This document shows positions 32,500 to 41,285 of a stretch of 64,000 bases of DNA, piece by piece. Every line of letters starts with the position of its first letter. The stretch's first letter is position 1. The DNA lies in NCBI RefSeq assembly GCF_001423185.1, contig NZ_LMOB01000001.1:1533889-1597888 (forward strand), written 5' to 3'. The stretch is from Plantibacter sp. Leaf314 (GTDB lineage Bacteria; Actinomycetota; Actinomycetes; Actinomycetales; Microbacteriaceae). The notes beneath the pieces are model-generated. The model was given only the letters and a program-made list of their open reading frames with translations. It ran no database searches and had not been told where the DNA came from. The position numbers and the translations under genes are program-made.

Positions 32500-33396
32500 A
32501 TGAGATACATCGTCGGCTACACAGACACTCCGGCCGGTCGCGATGCGCTCGCGCTCGGCATCAGGATCGCGAGGACGACGGGCGCCCGTCTCGACATCGT
32601 CCTCGTGCTCGCCAACGAGGAGCGGCCGACGATCACGCCGGCCGACCCCGGTTATGAGCGGTTCCTGCGCGAGACCGCCGAACGCTGGCTCGCGGAGGCC
32701 TTGGCCGCCGTCCCGTCCGACGTCATGGCGAAGACCCACCTGGTCTACGACGAGTCGTTCGCGGAGGGGCTGCTGGAGGCCTCCCGCATCCTCGAGGGCG
32801 GTCTCATCATCATCGGCGCGGCCCGCGGCGGGCTCCTCGGGCGCTTCACTCTCGGCAGTGTCGCGAACACCCTCCTCCACTCGGCGGTCGTGCCGGTCGC
32901 CCTCGCACCGGTCGGGAGCCGCGACCTCCTCGAGGCGCAGCCCACGGGCGGCACGGTGAGCCGCATCACCTGCGCCATCGGCACCAGGGCCGGCGCACAC
33001 CAACTGCTCGACGCCGCGATCGTCGTCGCGAAGAACGCGGTCATCCCGCTCCGCCTCGTGTCACTCGTCGCCCTCGACCAGCCGGAGGGCGCCGAGCACC
33101 CCGAGGCGACCACCCGGGCCGAGGCCCATGCGGCCGAGGTGCTCGCGTACGCGACCGAGCACCTGCCGTCCGACGTCGACGTCACCACGGAGATCGCCTC
33201 GGGCACCCGCATCGAGGACGCCGTCGCCGGTCTCGACTGGAAGCCGGCGGAGATCGTCCTCGTCGGCTCCAGCCGGCTCGCCACCCCGAAGCACCTCTTC
33301 CTCGGCTCCACCGCAGCGAAGATGCTGCGCGAGCTCCCCGTACCCATGGTGGTCGTGCCCCGCGACTCCGTGCTGACCCTCGGAGACCCGACATGA
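32500..33396 (+). CDS. Tandem-domain universal stress protein
   Basis: 298 residues made of two Usp domains. Domain 1 (~1-145) starts MRYIVGYTDTPAGRDALALGIRIA and has the ATP loop GAARGGLLGRFTLGSVANTLL. Domain 2 (~150-298) has RITCAIGTRAGAHQLLDAAIV and VGSSRLATPKHLFLGSTAAKML, in which the second Gly of the loop is replaced, so only domain 1 looks fully ATP-competent. It overlaps the permease gene by 4 bp (ATGA), so Usp and permease are made together. Usp-permease pairs are frequent in actinobacteria and suggest regulation of the transporter. Confidence 0.88.
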   Translation: MRYIVGYTDTPAGRDALALGIRIARTTGARLDIVLVLANEERPTITPADPGYERFLRETAERWLAEALAAVPSDVMAKTHLVYDESFAEGLLEASRILEGGLIIIGAARGGLLGRFTLGSVANTLLHSAVVPVALAPVGSRDLLEAQPTGGTVSRITCAIGTRAGAHQLLDAAIVVAKNAVIPLRLVSLVALDQPEGAEHPEATTRAEAHAAEVLAYATEHLPSDVDVTTEIASGTRIEDAVAGLDWKPAEIVLVGSSRLATPKHLFLGSTAAKMLRELPVPMVVVPRDSVLTLGDPT

Positions 33397-34970
33397 CTCC
33401 TCCCGAATCCACCCCGGCGCGCGACGTCGCCCACCCCGAGACGACGGCGACCGGCGCCCTCTCCAAGAAGGGACTCGGCGCCGGGACCGTCGGCCTCGTC
33501 GGTGCGATCGTCATCGGCATCTCGTGCATCGCGCCCGCGTACACCCTCACCGGGGCACTCGGCCCGACGGTCGCCGAGGTCGGCACCCATGTGCCCGCGA
33601 TCTTCCTCGTCGGCTTCATCCCGATGCTGCTCGTCGCCTTCGGCTATCGCGAACTCAACAGCCGCATGCCGGACTCCGGCACCTCGTTCACGTGGGCGAC
33701 CCGCGCCTTCGGCCCCTGGGTCGGGTGGATGGCCGGGTGGGGCCTCATCGCGGCGACGATCGTCGTGCTCTCCAACCTCGCCGGCATCGCCGTCGACTTC
33801 TTCTACCTGATGCTGTCGCAGATCTTCCAGAACCCCGACATCGCCGGCCTGACGTCGAACCCGTTCATCAACGTCATCACGTGTCTCGCATTCATGCTCG
33901 GGGCGACGCTCATCTCCTACCGCGACATGCAGACGACGCAGAAACTCCAGTACGTGCTCGTCGGCTTCCAGCTCCTCGTCATGGTGCTGTTCGGCATCAT
34001 CGCGTTCGCGCACGTCGCGGGCGGCGACGCGTTCGACGCCCTGCCGATCTCACTCGACTGGTTCAACCCCTTCGCGGTCGGCTCGTTCAGCGCGTTCGCC
34101 GCCGGCCTGTCGCTCTCGATCTTCATCTTCTGGGGTTGGGACGTCACCTTGACGATGAGTGAGGAGACGAAGGGGTCGAGCTCGACGCCCGGCAAGGCGG
34201 CCACCGCCACCGTCGTCATCATCGTCGTCCTGTACCTGTTCCTGTCGGTCGCCCTCATCAACTACGCGGGTGTCGGCGACGGCGAGTTCGGACTCGGCAA
34301 CGAGGACATCCAGGGCAACGTGTTCTTCTCGCTCGCCGGTCCCATCCTCGGCCCGTTGGCGGTCCTCGTGTCGATCGCCGTACTGTCGTCCTCGGCGGCC
34401 TCCCTGCAGTCGACCTTCGTCTCGCCGGCGCGCACCCTGCTCGCCATGGGCCACTACGGCGCCCTGTCGCCGAAGTTCTCCAAGGTGCACCCGAAGTTCT
34501 TCACGCCCGGCTACGCCACGATCGTCTCGAGTGTCGTCGCGTCGGTGTTCTACGCGGTCATGCGCTTCATCTCCGAGGACGTGCTCTGGGACACGATCAC
34601 CACGCTCGGCATGATGATCTGCTTCTACTACGGACTCACCGCGTTCGCGTGCGTCTGGTACTTCCGGAAGCAGTGGTTCTCGAGCGTGCGGAACTGCTTC
34701 TTCCAGTTCGTCGCCCCACTCCTCGGCGGACTCATCCTGGGGGTGCTGTTCTTCACGACGATCATCGAGAGCGCCGACCCGTCCTACGGTTCGGGGTCGA
34801 ACATCGGTGGTGTCGGCCTCGTGTTCATCCTCGGCATGATCATCATCGTGGCGGGCATCGTCATCATGCTCATCCAGGCGAAGCTCCGGCCCGACTTCTT
34901 CCGCAACAAGACCCTCGCACGCGGCATCGCGGGTGACGCGAACGAGGCGGACGCCGCACTGCCCGAGTGA
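33393..34970 (+). CDS. APC-family amino acid/polyamine permease
   Basis: 525 residues with about twelve membrane helices. Helix 1 carries [25 protein letters not shown] (the unwound Gly-rich substrate site of APC transporters), and [41 protein letters not shown] follows. The [24 protein letters not shown] loop marks APC polyamine/amino-acid permeases. Translation is coupled to the upstream Usp. Context points to putrescine or GABA as substrate; other amino acids are possible. A perfect 14-bp terminator stem follows at 34982. Confidence 0.87.
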   Translation: MTPPESTPARDVAHPETTATGALSKKGLGAGTVGLVGAIVIGISCIAPAYTLTGALGPTVAEVGTHVPAIFLVGFIPMLLVAFGYRELNSRMPDSGTSFTWATRAFGPWVGWMAGWGLIAATIVVLSNLAGIAVDFFYLMLSQIFQNPDIAGLTSNPFINVITCLAFMLGATLISYRDMQTTQKLQYVLVGFQLLVMVLFGIIAFAHVAGGDAFDALPISLDWFNPFAVGSFSAFAAGLSLSIFIFWGWDVTLTMSEETKGSSSTPGKAATATVVIIVVLYLFLSVALINYAGVGDGEFGLGNEDIQGNVFFSLAGPILGPLAVLVSIAVLSSSAASLQSTFVSPARTLLAMGHYGALSPKFSKVHPKFFTPGYATIVSSVVASVFYAVMRFISEDVLWDTITTLGMMICFYYGLTAFACVWYFRKQWFSSVRNCFFQFVAPLLGGLILGVLFFTTIIESADPSYGSGSNIGGVGLVFILGMIIIVAGIVIMLIQAKLRPDFFRNKTLARGIAGDANEADAALPE

Positions 34971-34981
34971 CCGATCGAGCC

Positions 34982-35018
34982 CGACACCCGTCCGACGCAT
35001 CGCATCGGACGGGTGTCG
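34982..35018 (+). terminator. Rho-independent terminator
   Basis: CGACACCCGTCCGA (34982-34995) pairs perfectly with 35005-35018 and is followed by TT. It separates the catabolic cluster from purSQ. Confidence 0.8.
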
Positions 35019-35030
35019 TTCGCTCGACGC

Positions 35031-35074
35031 TAGACTGTTCGCATCCCCGCCGCGTCGCAACGAAAGAGACCTCC
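35031..35074 (+). promoter_or_regulatory. purSQ promoter and leader
   Basis: The -10 TAGACT (35031-35036) gives a ~32-nt leader with the ribosome-binding site GAAAGAG at 35061-35067, before the GTG of purS at 35075. Confidence 0.55.
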
Positions 35075-35335
35075 GTGCCGACCATCGTCGTAGAAGTCAT
35101 GCCGAAAGCCGAACTGCTGGACCCCCAGGGCAAGGCCGTCGCCGGCGCCCTCGCGCGTCTCGGCAAGAGCGAGTTCACCGATGTCCGCATCGGGAAGCGC
35201 TTCGAGCTGACGGTCGAGGGCCCCGTCACCGACGCGACGCGCGCGACCGTGCAGCAGATCGCCGACGACATCCTGTCGAACGCCGTGATCGAGGACGTCG
35301 TGGCGATCCACTACCCCGAGGGCTCCGAGGCATGA
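35075..35335 (+). CDS. purS: FGAM synthase subunit PurS
   Basis: 86 residues. [29 protein letters not shown], then [14 protein letters not shown], is the PurS fold that bridges PurQ and PurL in the Gram-positive FGAM synthase complex and channels ammonia. GTG 35075 is chosen for its spacing from GAAAGAG and normal PurS length. The TGA overlaps the purQ ATG. Confidence 0.95.
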   Translation: MPTIVVEVMPKAELLDPQGKAVAGALARLGKSEFTDVRIGKRFELTVEGPVTDATRATVQQIADDILSNAVIEDVVAIHYPEGSEA

Positions 35336-36033
35336 CCACCCGCGTCGGCGTCATCACCTTCCCGGGCTCGCTCGACGATCGCGACGCCCAGCGCGCCGTC
35401 CGCATGGCCGACGCGGAGCCCGTCGCGCTCTGGCACGGCGACCACGACCTCAAGGGTGTCGACGCGGTGATCCTCCCCGGCGGGTTCAGCTACGGCGACT
35501 ACCTGCGGGCCGGCGCGATCGCCGCCGTGTCGCCGATCATGACGGAACTCAAGGAGGCGGCCGCGAAGGGCATGCCCATCCTCGGGATCTGCAACGGCTT
35601 CCAGATGCTCGTCGAGGCGCACCTGCTGCCCGGTGGCCTCATCCGGAACGCCCACCAGCAGTTCATCCGTCGCGACCAGCTGCTCACGGTCGAGAACGCC
35701 GACACCGCTTGGACCCACCAGTTCTCGAAGGGTCAGGAGATCACGATCCCCCTGAAGAATGCGGACGGTGGCTACATCGCCGACGCCGAGACGCTCAAGC
35801 GCGTCGAGGGCGAAGGGCTCGTCGCGTTCCGCTACGCGGGCGTCAACCCGAACGGCTCGCTCGACGACATCGCCGGCCTCACGAACCCGGCCGGCAACGT
35901 GGTGGGGCTCATGCCGCACCCCGAGCACGCCATCGAGCCGGGCTTCGGGCCCGACACCCCGCTCGCCATGCGTTCCGGCGTTGACGGCCTCGCCTTCTTC
36001 ACCAGCGCGGTGCAAGCCCTCCAGGCCGTCTAG
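35332..36033 (+). CDS. purQ: FGAM synthase glutaminase subunit PurQ
   Basis: 233 residues; class I glutamine amidotransferase supplying ammonia to PurL. The catalytic Cys87 lies in GICNGFQML. The His-Glu pair lies in [15 protein letters not shown] near the C-terminus. [19 protein letters not shown] is the oxyanion region. It is coupled to purS by a 4-bp overlap. PurL, usually the next gene, is 9.1 kb downstream here. A hairpin with TGTTT follows. Confidence 0.96.
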   Translation: MTTRVGVITFPGSLDDRDAQRAVRMADAEPVALWHGDHDLKGVDAVILPGGFSYGDYLRAGAIAAVSPIMTELKEAAAKGMPILGICNGFQMLVEAHLLPGGLIRNAHQQFIRRDQLLTVENADTAWTHQFSKGQEITIPLKNADGGYIADAETLKRVEGEGLVAFRYAGVNPNGSLDDIAGLTNPAGNVVGLMPHPEHAIEPGFGPDTPLAMRSGVDGLAFFTSAVQALQAV

Positions 36034-36050
36034 CCAGCACGCGTCGTCTC

Positions 36051-36082
36051 CACGCCCGTCCCGATCCGTCGGGGCGGGTGTG
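36051..36082 (+). terminator. Terminator after purQ
   Basis: CACGCCCGTCCCGA pairs with TCGGGGCGGGTGTG (two G-U type positions) over loop TCCG and is followed by TTTG. Confidence 0.65.
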
Positions 36083-36105
36083 TTTGCGTCGACGAAGCGA
36101 CTTCC

Positions 36106-36163
36106 GGTCCCTGAGCCCACCCCGGTCCCTGAGCCTGCCCCGGTCCCTGAGCCTGTCGAAGGG
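36106..36163. repeat. Tandem array of repeat half-units
   Basis: Three successive copies of GGTCCCTGAGCC at ~18-bp spacing; only the last is completed by TGTCGAAGGG. The array lies directly before the GntR promoter. Confidence 0.65.
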
Positions 36164-36173
36164 CACCACCAGC

Positions 36174-36198
36174 TACCATCGTCACTGGTCGGACCAAT
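36174..36198 (+). promoter_or_regulatory. GntR promoter with TGGT-N3-ACCA operator
   Basis: The -10 TACCAT (36174-36179) is followed by ACTGGTCGGACCAAT (36184-36198) over the expected transcription start. TNGT-N3-ACNA is the known operator form of FadR-type GntR regulators, so autorepression is likely. Confidence 0.65.
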
Positions 36199-36210
36199 CG
36201 AGGGGGCAGC

Positions 36211-36918
36211 ATGTCGGAGCCGCTCGAGGCGCTCGTGGGGAGGCTCGTGGAGCTGGCCACGCCGGAACCCGGCACCACCGCGCGGCGACTGCCACCGGAA
36301 CGTGAGCTCGGCGAAGCACTGCAGATGAGTCGCGGAGCGCTCCGCGAACACCTGGCCGTGCTCGAACGGCTCGGTTTCCTGCATCGCACCCAGGGCAGAG
36401 GCACCTACATCGATGCCCCGGGCGACGACTTCGTCCGCAGTTGGTTCACGATCTCCCGACAGCTCGGGTACCTCACGGATGCCCAGTTCGCGCGGTCGCG
36501 GATGCTGCTGGAGGAGACCGTCGCGGAGGCCGCCGCAGGCTTGGTGGGCGACGAGCAGGTCGAGCTCTTGCGCGCAGACGTCGACCGCATGATCGCCGCG
36601 ACGCTCGCTGGGGACCACGACGCGGCGCTCGAGGCGGATGTCACCTTCCACAGTCGCCTGAACGCGATCGTCGACGACCCGATCCTTCGGCTCATGCACG
36701 AGGGCTTCAGCCATGTGCTGCGCGACACGATCCGGCAGCGTCGGCTCCGGGCGATCGAGGTGGAGGAGCCGGATGACCGCGGCGTGCGGCGGACGGACAG
36801 CGTGCATCACGCCGTTGTCGACGCCTTGGCGGCTCGTGAGCCCGACGCCGCGAGACGTGCGATGCGTCAGCACTTCGAGGACTGGTTGCAGCTCGGCGCC
36901 GACGACCGCCCGCGCTGA
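36211..36918 (+). CDS. GntR-family regulator, FCD (FadR) subfamily
   Basis: 235 residues. Winged HTH: LPPERELGEALQMSRGALREHLAVLERLGFLHRTQGRGTYI (~29-69). The FCD ligand domain (~85-225) has the metal-binding Asp/His set: FHSRL, then SVHHAVVDALAAREPDAARRAMRQHFEDW. The same TGGT-N3-ACCA operator lies before this gene and before the dehydrogenase gene at 38613, so it probably represses that catabolic pair as well as itself and is released by a sugar acid or its phosphate. The HNH gene and repeats separate regulator and targets. GAGGGGG precedes the ATG. Confidence 0.9.
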   Translation: MSEPLEALVGRLVELATPEPGTTARRLPPERELGEALQMSRGALREHLAVLERLGFLHRTQGRGTYIDAPGDDFVRSWFTISRQLGYLTDAQFARSRMLLEETVAEAAAGLVGDEQVELLRADVDRMIAATLAGDHDAALEADVTFHSRLNAIVDDPILRLMHEGFSHVLRDTIRQRRLRAIEVEEPDDRGVRRTDSVHHAVVDALAAREPDAARRAMRQHFEDWLQLGADDRPR

Positions 36919-37244
36919 CCGGCTCGCGACCCCGGACCGGGACCCGTTCCGCTCACCGAGCTTGTCGAGGTGCCCACGGCGGACCTCCATCAAGCGCACC
37001 CTTCCCTCTCCGAGCCGGTCGGTGAGGCGCGAGTCTCGGTCCCTGAGCCTGTCGAAGGGCTCCGTGAGGGCACTTCGACAAGCTCAGTGACCGGGAAGCT
37101 GTGCGCCGGCGATGCCAGTCCCAGAGACTCGCGCACCGCCTTCGGCGTTCGGTCCCTGAGCTTGTCGAAGGGCCCACGGAGAAGCGTCCACCACCGGGGT
37201 TGCTCAGCATCTGGAATGTCAGTGGTCCATGGTGGACTGGAGTC
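36919..37244. repeat. Gene-free stretch filled with interspersed repeats
   Basis: 326 bp without a gene. Repeat copies lie at ~36953-36976 (diverged), 37038-37059 (GGTCCCTGAG..TGTCGAAGGG), 37071-37094 (inverted orientation, pairing with the previous copy to make a long imperfect hairpin) and 37151-37172. No clear promoter is seen; the HNH gene has only a weak upstream region. Confidence 0.7.
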
Positions 37245-38516
37245 ATGACCGAGAGCACCACTTCCGCAGTTCGAGCTGGCGACGAGTACGCCATGCAGCT
37301 CGCGGAGTTCTCGGACGAGTACGCGGACATCTGCCGGCAGCAGGCCGTGCTTGCCGCTCGGGCGGCGCGACTCCTGGCTCGCTCGGCGGCCTACGCCGAC
37401 GCCCTCGCCGACTCGGTCGTCCCGGCCGTGTACCCACCCGCGGAACGGCAGGCCCTCTCCCGCCGATCCACCTGCGCGGCGCTCGCCATGGCTACGCGAA
37501 CGCCCGAGCAGACGGTTCAGCGGGCGACGAACGAAGCGGAACGGCTCGTGAACGAGGCACCCGCAGTGCTCGCTTCGCTCGAGGCCGGTCGCATCTCCGC
37601 CCCGCATGCCCAGACCATCGTCGACCAGCTCAGCGACGTGCCGACCGCGGGTCGGGCGGCGTTCCTGGCGGCAGTGTTGCCAGTTGCAGAACGGTCCACC
37701 AACGCGAACCTTCGGAAGCGCGCCCGCGTCCTGCGCGAGCGCCTCCACCCCGAGTCGATCACCGCCCGAGCCCAGCGGTCCGAGGCAGACCGCCGCGTCG
37801 AGTTCGAGCGCGCCGCCGACGGCATGGCGTGGGTGCACCTCTTCACCACGGCACCCATTGCGCAGGGCATCATCGAGCGGGTCGAGGCGGCGGCTGCCGA
37901 ATCACGTAAGGCCGGCGACGCCCGCACGTGCGCGCAACTCCAGGCGGACGCCCTCGCAGCCCTCGCGCTGATCGGAGTGACCCCGGAAGATGTGATGTCG
38001 AGCCCGGTGCTCCCGCACCCGATCGAGGTCCAGGAGCACATCAAGCCGACCGTGCAGATCACCGTCCCGGCCTTGAGCCTGGCCGGTGTCTCCGACGCAC
38101 CGGCGACGCTCGACGGATACGGGCCGATCGATCCCGAGACCGCAGCTCGCATCGCGGTCAACGCACCCTCCTTCACCCGAATCCTCGTGCAGCCGGAAAC
38201 CGGAGCCGTCCTCTCCGTCGGCCGCGGCCAGTACCGGGTGCCCGCGGATCTCCAGCGCGCTGTGCGCCTCCGAGACGGCACGTGTCGGGCCCCCGGGTGC
38301 GGGAGGCGAGCTCGGGCCTGCGATCTCGATCACTCGGTGGCGTGGGAAGACGGCGGCACGACGGATGTCGGGAATCTCGCGTGCCTGTGCCGACATCACC
38401 ACCGCATGAAGCACCTCCCCGGATGGGACCTCGACCACGGGCCGGGTGGCGTGCTGGACTGGACGACACCCGACGGCAAACGCCATCGAACCGAGCCGGA
38501 CCCCGCGCCGTTCTGA
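37245..38516 (+). CDS. DUF222 / HNH endonuclease domain protein
   Basis: 423 residues. The N-terminal two-thirds (~1-300) is the helical DUF222 domain (for example VLASLEAGRISAPHAQTIVDQL, LRKRARVLRERLHPE). The C-terminal HNH fold has VRLRDGTCRAPGCGRRARACDLDHSVAWEDGGTTDVGNLACLCRHHHRMKHLPGW, with the Cys pairs and the DHxxxW/HHH metal-binding centre intact. This family occurs in many copies in Microbacteriaceae and other actinobacteria, with unknown role and repeated spread in the genome. It stands among repeat copies in the accessory stretch between purQ and purL, which fits an inserted element. No ribosome-binding site is clear. Confidence 0.88.
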   Translation: MTESTTSAVRAGDEYAMQLAEFSDEYADICRQQAVLAARAARLLARSAAYADALADSVVPAVYPPAERQALSRRSTCAALAMATRTPEQTVQRATNEAERLVNEAPAVLASLEAGRISAPHAQTIVDQLSDVPTAGRAAFLAAVLPVAERSTNANLRKRARVLRERLHPESITARAQRSEADRRVEFERAADGMAWVHLFTTAPIAQGIIERVEAAAAESRKAGDARTCAQLQADALAALALIGVTPEDVMSSPVLPHPIEVQEHIKPTVQITVPALSLAGVSDAPATLDGYGPIDPETAARIAVNAPSFTRILVQPETGAVLSVGRGQYRVPADLQRAVRLRDGTCRAPGCGRRARACDLDHSVAWEDGGTTDVGNLACLCRHHHRMKHLPGWDLDHGPGGVLDWTTPDGKRHRTEPDPAPF

Positions 38517-38555
38517 CTACCTCAGGTCCCCGGGCCTGTCGAAGAGCTCCGATGC

Positions 38556-38598
38556 TTGCCTCCACGGAACGTCGTCGGTACGATTGGTCCAACCAATC
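38556..38598 (+). promoter_or_regulatory. Promoter with GntR/FCD operator before the sugar-acid genes
   Basis: TTGCCT (38556-38561), 17 bp, TACGAT (38579-38584). The 17-bp interrupted palindrome GATTGGTCCAACCAATC (38582-38598) overlaps the -10, so a bound repressor would block transcription. Its core TGGT-N3-ACCA matches the site before the GntR gene. Confidence 0.7.
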
Positions 38599-38612
38599 TT
38601 CTGGAGGACTCC

Positions 38613-39500
38613 ATGGCATCGACGCCACAGCCCGCATCCACCATCACCTTCGTCGGCATCGGTGCGATCGGGTTGCCGATGGCCAGCCAGCTTGCGGCGG
38701 CAGGTCACCAGGTCACGGGCGTCGACCCCTTCCCCGCCGCACGGGAACGCGCGTCCGCCGCCGGCGTCGCCGCGGTCGGGTCGATCACCGAAGCACCCCG
38801 CGCAGACACCGTCGTCGTCATGGTCGCGACACCCGATCAGCTCGCCGCACTCGTCGACCTCGCCCTCGCCGACACGGACCCGGCCGGCCAGACCTGGATC
38901 ATCATGAGCACCGTCGGACCCGCCTCCGTCATCGAGCAGGCAGCCCGCCTCGAAGCCGCGGGCGCGGCAGTCGTCGACGCCCCGGTGACCGGCGGCGTGG
39001 CACGCGCCAGCACCGGCGAACTCACCATGTTCGTGTCCGGCTCCCCCACCGCGACCGCCGCCACCGCCGGGCCGCTCGCCGCCCTCGGGACCGCCAGGAT
39101 CGTCGGCGAGGCGATCGGCGACGGACAGGCGATCAAGGTCGTCAACCAGCACCTCTGTGCCGTGCACATCGCCGCTGCCGCGGAAGCCCTCGCACTCGCG
39201 ACCTCGCTCGGTCTCGACCCCGCGGCCGTCCTCCCCCTCGTCGAGTCCGGCGCGGCCGCATCCTGGATGCTGTCGGACCGCGGACCGCGGATGCTGCAGG
39301 ACACCGACGCACCGGTGATGAGCCGCGTCGACATCTTCGTGAAGGACACCGGCCTCGTCGCCAGTGCGGCGAGCGCTGCCGGAGCCTCGACCCCCGTCCT
39401 CGACGCAGCGCGCGAGCGGTTCCTCGCCGCGGCGGCAGCCGGGCTCGGCGCGCGCGACGACTCGCGGGTCATCGAGACCTACCAGGGAGCCGACGCATGA
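38613..39500 (+). CDS. Beta-hydroxyacid dehydrogenase, L-threonate dehydrogenase-like
   Basis: 295 residues. Rossmann start ITFVGIGAIGLPMASQLAAAGHQVTGVDPFP. Substrate motif DAPVTGGVARASTGELTMFVSG (the DAPVSGG box), then catalytic Lys in GQAIKVVNQHL, and a C-terminal helical domain. Paired with a DUF1537 kinase and an FCD regulator, it resembles LtnD, which oxidises L-threonate at C2 for a later kinase and aldolase. Tartronate semialdehyde reductase is the alternative. GGAGG lies 8 nt before the ATG. The kinase gene follows after 49 bp. Confidence 0.87.
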   Translation: MASTPQPASTITFVGIGAIGLPMASQLAAAGHQVTGVDPFPAARERASAAGVAAVGSITEAPRADTVVVMVATPDQLAALVDLALADTDPAGQTWIIMSTVGPASVIEQAARLEAAGAAVVDAPVTGGVARASTGELTMFVSGSPTATAATAGPLAALGTARIVGEAIGDGQAIKVVNQHLCAVHIAAAAEALALATSLGLDPAAVLPLVESGAAASWMLSDRGPRMLQDTDAPVMSRVDIFVKDTGLVASAASAAGASTPVLDAARERFLAAAAAGLGARDDSRVIETYQGADA

Positions 39501-39549
39501 GTGCGCTCAGGACCGATACCGCACATCGGTCCGATCAGGAGGTCACCGC

Positions 39550-40803
39550 ATGAAGACCCTCATCCTCGACGACGACCCCACGGGCACGCAGTCGGCGTCC
39601 GGCGTCGACGTCCTACTGGAGTGGGACGCCGACCTCCTGGAGACCGCGCTCGGGTCTGCCGACGCCGTCTACCTGCTCACCAACACCCGTGCCGTCCCGG
39701 AGGACGGGGCCGTGGCGCTCCTGGAACGCACCCGTGACCAGGCGGCGGAGGCCGGGCGTCGTCTGGGAGAACGTATCCATGTCGTGCTCCGCGGCGACTC
39801 GACCCTGCGCGGGCATGTGTTCCCCGAGACCGCCGTCTTCACCGGAGACCGCAGCGTCATCGTGTTCGTCCCGGCCTTCCCGGAGGGTGGGCGCACGACG
39901 ATCGACGGCACCCACTACGTCCGGATCGGTGACGAGACACTGCCCGCCCACGAGACGGAGTACGCCCAGGACCCCGTGTTCCCGTTCCGCTCGGGACATC
40001 TGCCGGATTACGTGCGCGAACAGTCCGGGCGGGAGGCCACCCACTTCGATCTGGCGGGTCTCCGCGACGGCGCCGCCGCGTTCCGAGCAGCCCTCCGTGA
40101 TGCCGTTCCCGGAACGGTGCTCCTTCCGGACGCGGAGACCGGAGACGACGTCCGGATCATCGCGCAGGCCATCACGGCAGCCTGGGCCGACGGAGCCGAC
40201 GTGGTCGTCCGGTCCGCGTCTCCCCTCGCCGCGGCCATCGCGGGCGTCGAGAGCGACGGCCTGCTCCCCTCGCCGCTCGTGACAGAGCCGGTCGCCGCGC
40301 TCCTCGTCTGCGGCTCCCACACCATCGGTGCGACGCGGCAGCTCGCACCCGTCGAGGCGGCGTTCGGCCCCGCCGAGATCGTCCCCACGAGCGACGCCCT
40401 CCAGGATGCGGTCGCCACCGGACGGGCGGTGGCGGAGGTCGCTCGACCGAGACTCGCCGCGACGGGGTTCGCCGCCATCTCGTCGGAGCGGGAACGGGAC
40501 GCCTCGCACAACACGCTCGACCACGGCGAGCGGGTGATGATCGCGTTGACGTCGGCGACCGCTGCGCTCCGACGATCGGTGGAGGTCGTCGTGTCGAAGG
40601 GCGGCATCACCTCAGCCGAGGTCGCCCGAGTCGGACTCGGTGCACGGCGCGCACGGGTGCTCGGCCAGGTGTTGCCGGGCGTCAGCGTCTGGAGCGTGGT
40701 CACCCCGGAGGACGAGGAGAAGCTCTACGTCGTCGTCCCGGGCAACGTCGGCGATCCGTCGACCCTCGTCGACGTCCTTGCGGCGCTCGGGCGGACCGCC
40801 TAG
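39550..40803 (+). CDS. Four-carbon acid sugar kinase family protein (DUF1537)
   Basis: 417 residues. N-domain: MKTLILDDDPTGTQSASGVDVLL (metal/substrate loop), VVLRGDSTLRGHVFPET and FVPAFPEGGRTTIDGTHYV, all hallmarks of the OtnK/DtnK family. C-domain: LLVCGSHTIGATRQL and VVSKGGITSAEVARVGLGARRARVLGQVLPGVSVWSV, ending VVPGNVGDPSTLVDVL, the nucleotide-binding half. It phosphorylates a 3-oxo or 2-oxo tetronate after the dehydrogenase step. The aldolase or PdxA2-type enzyme that would finish the pathway is not in the window. The stop overlaps the convergent HxlR stop by 4 bp. Confidence 0.88.
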   Translation: MKTLILDDDPTGTQSASGVDVLLEWDADLLETALGSADAVYLLTNTRAVPEDGAVALLERTRDQAAEAGRRLGERIHVVLRGDSTLRGHVFPETAVFTGDRSVIVFVPAFPEGGRTTIDGTHYVRIGDETLPAHETEYAQDPVFPFRSGHLPDYVREQSGREATHFDLAGLRDGAAAFRAALRDAVPGTVLLPDAETGDDVRIIAQAITAAWADGADVVVRSASPLAAAIAGVESDGLLPSPLVTEPVAALLVCGSHTIGATRQLAPVEAAFGPAEIVPTSDALQDAVATGRAVAEVARPRLAATGFAAISSERERDASHNTLDHGERVMIALTSATAALRRSVEVVVSKGGITSAEVARVGLGARRARVLGQVLPGVSVWSVVTPEDEEKLYVVVPGNVGDPSTLVDVLAALGRTA

Positions 40804-41171
40804 CGACCGAGGATCTCCGACGCGTTCCCGTCGATCCACGCCATGAGCGGCATCAGGTGCTCGTTGAGGTCCCGGCCCCGATCGCTCAGGCTGTATTCGA
40901 CCCGGGGCGGGATCTCGGGGTGGGCGACCCGGACGACGAGTCCGTCCTCCTCGAGGGTCCGCAGGGTCTGCGCGAGCATCTTCTCGCTGATGCCCTGGAC
41001 CACTCGCCGCAGCTCACCCCAGCGGTGGGTGCCGTCGGACAGGGCGAGCAGGACGAGCACGCCCCACTTGCTCGTGACGTGGTCGAGCACCGTGCGTGAC
41101 GGGCATGCCGCGGGCAGGATGCCGTCGGTGAATCCCGGGCGTCTTCCCAGCTGGACGGTTCCGCTTGTCAT
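40800..41171 (-). CDS. HxlR-family transcriptional regulator
   Basis: 123 residues. CPSRTVLDHVTSKWGVLVLLALSDGTHRWGELRRVVQGISEKMLAQTLRTLEEDGLVVR is the classic HxlR winged helix. Cys23 in PAACPSR is the position of the redox-sensing Cys of HypR/QorR-type members. It is divergent from a quinone-oxidoreductase-like gene (41286), the usual QorR/QorB arrangement, so it probably senses quinones or electrophiles. AAGGAAT precedes the ATG. Confidence 0.9.
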   Translation of the reverse strand: MTSGTVQLGRRPGFTDGILPAACPSRTVLDHVTSKWGVLVLLALSDGTHRWGELRRVVQGISEKMLAQTLRTLEEDGLVVRVAHPEIPPRVEYSLSDRGRDLNEHLMPLMAWIDGNASEILGR

Positions 41172-41193
41172 GGCTCATTCCTTACGTCGAGGA

Positions 41194-41220
41194 CAGTAGC
41201 TTACCTGAAAGTGGGTACTG
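41194..41220. promoter_or_regulatory. Operator candidate between hxlR and the NmrA-type gene
   Basis: Nested inverted repeats: outer CAGTA..TACTG (41194-41220) and inner TACC..GGGTA. They lie midway between the divergent start codons, as expected for HxlR control of both genes. Confidence 0.45.
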
Positions 41221-41285
41221 CAGATCGGGAAGTAATGTGGTGGCGAGCGGGTTCCTCCTCAGCGAACCCCAACGAAAGGACCATC

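Noticed and set aside
36953..37172. CRISPR array from the regularly recurring repeat copies
   Set aside because: Copies vary in orientation, spacing and length, there are no unique equal-size spacers and no cas genes; the units match interspersed palindromic repeats found between other genes.
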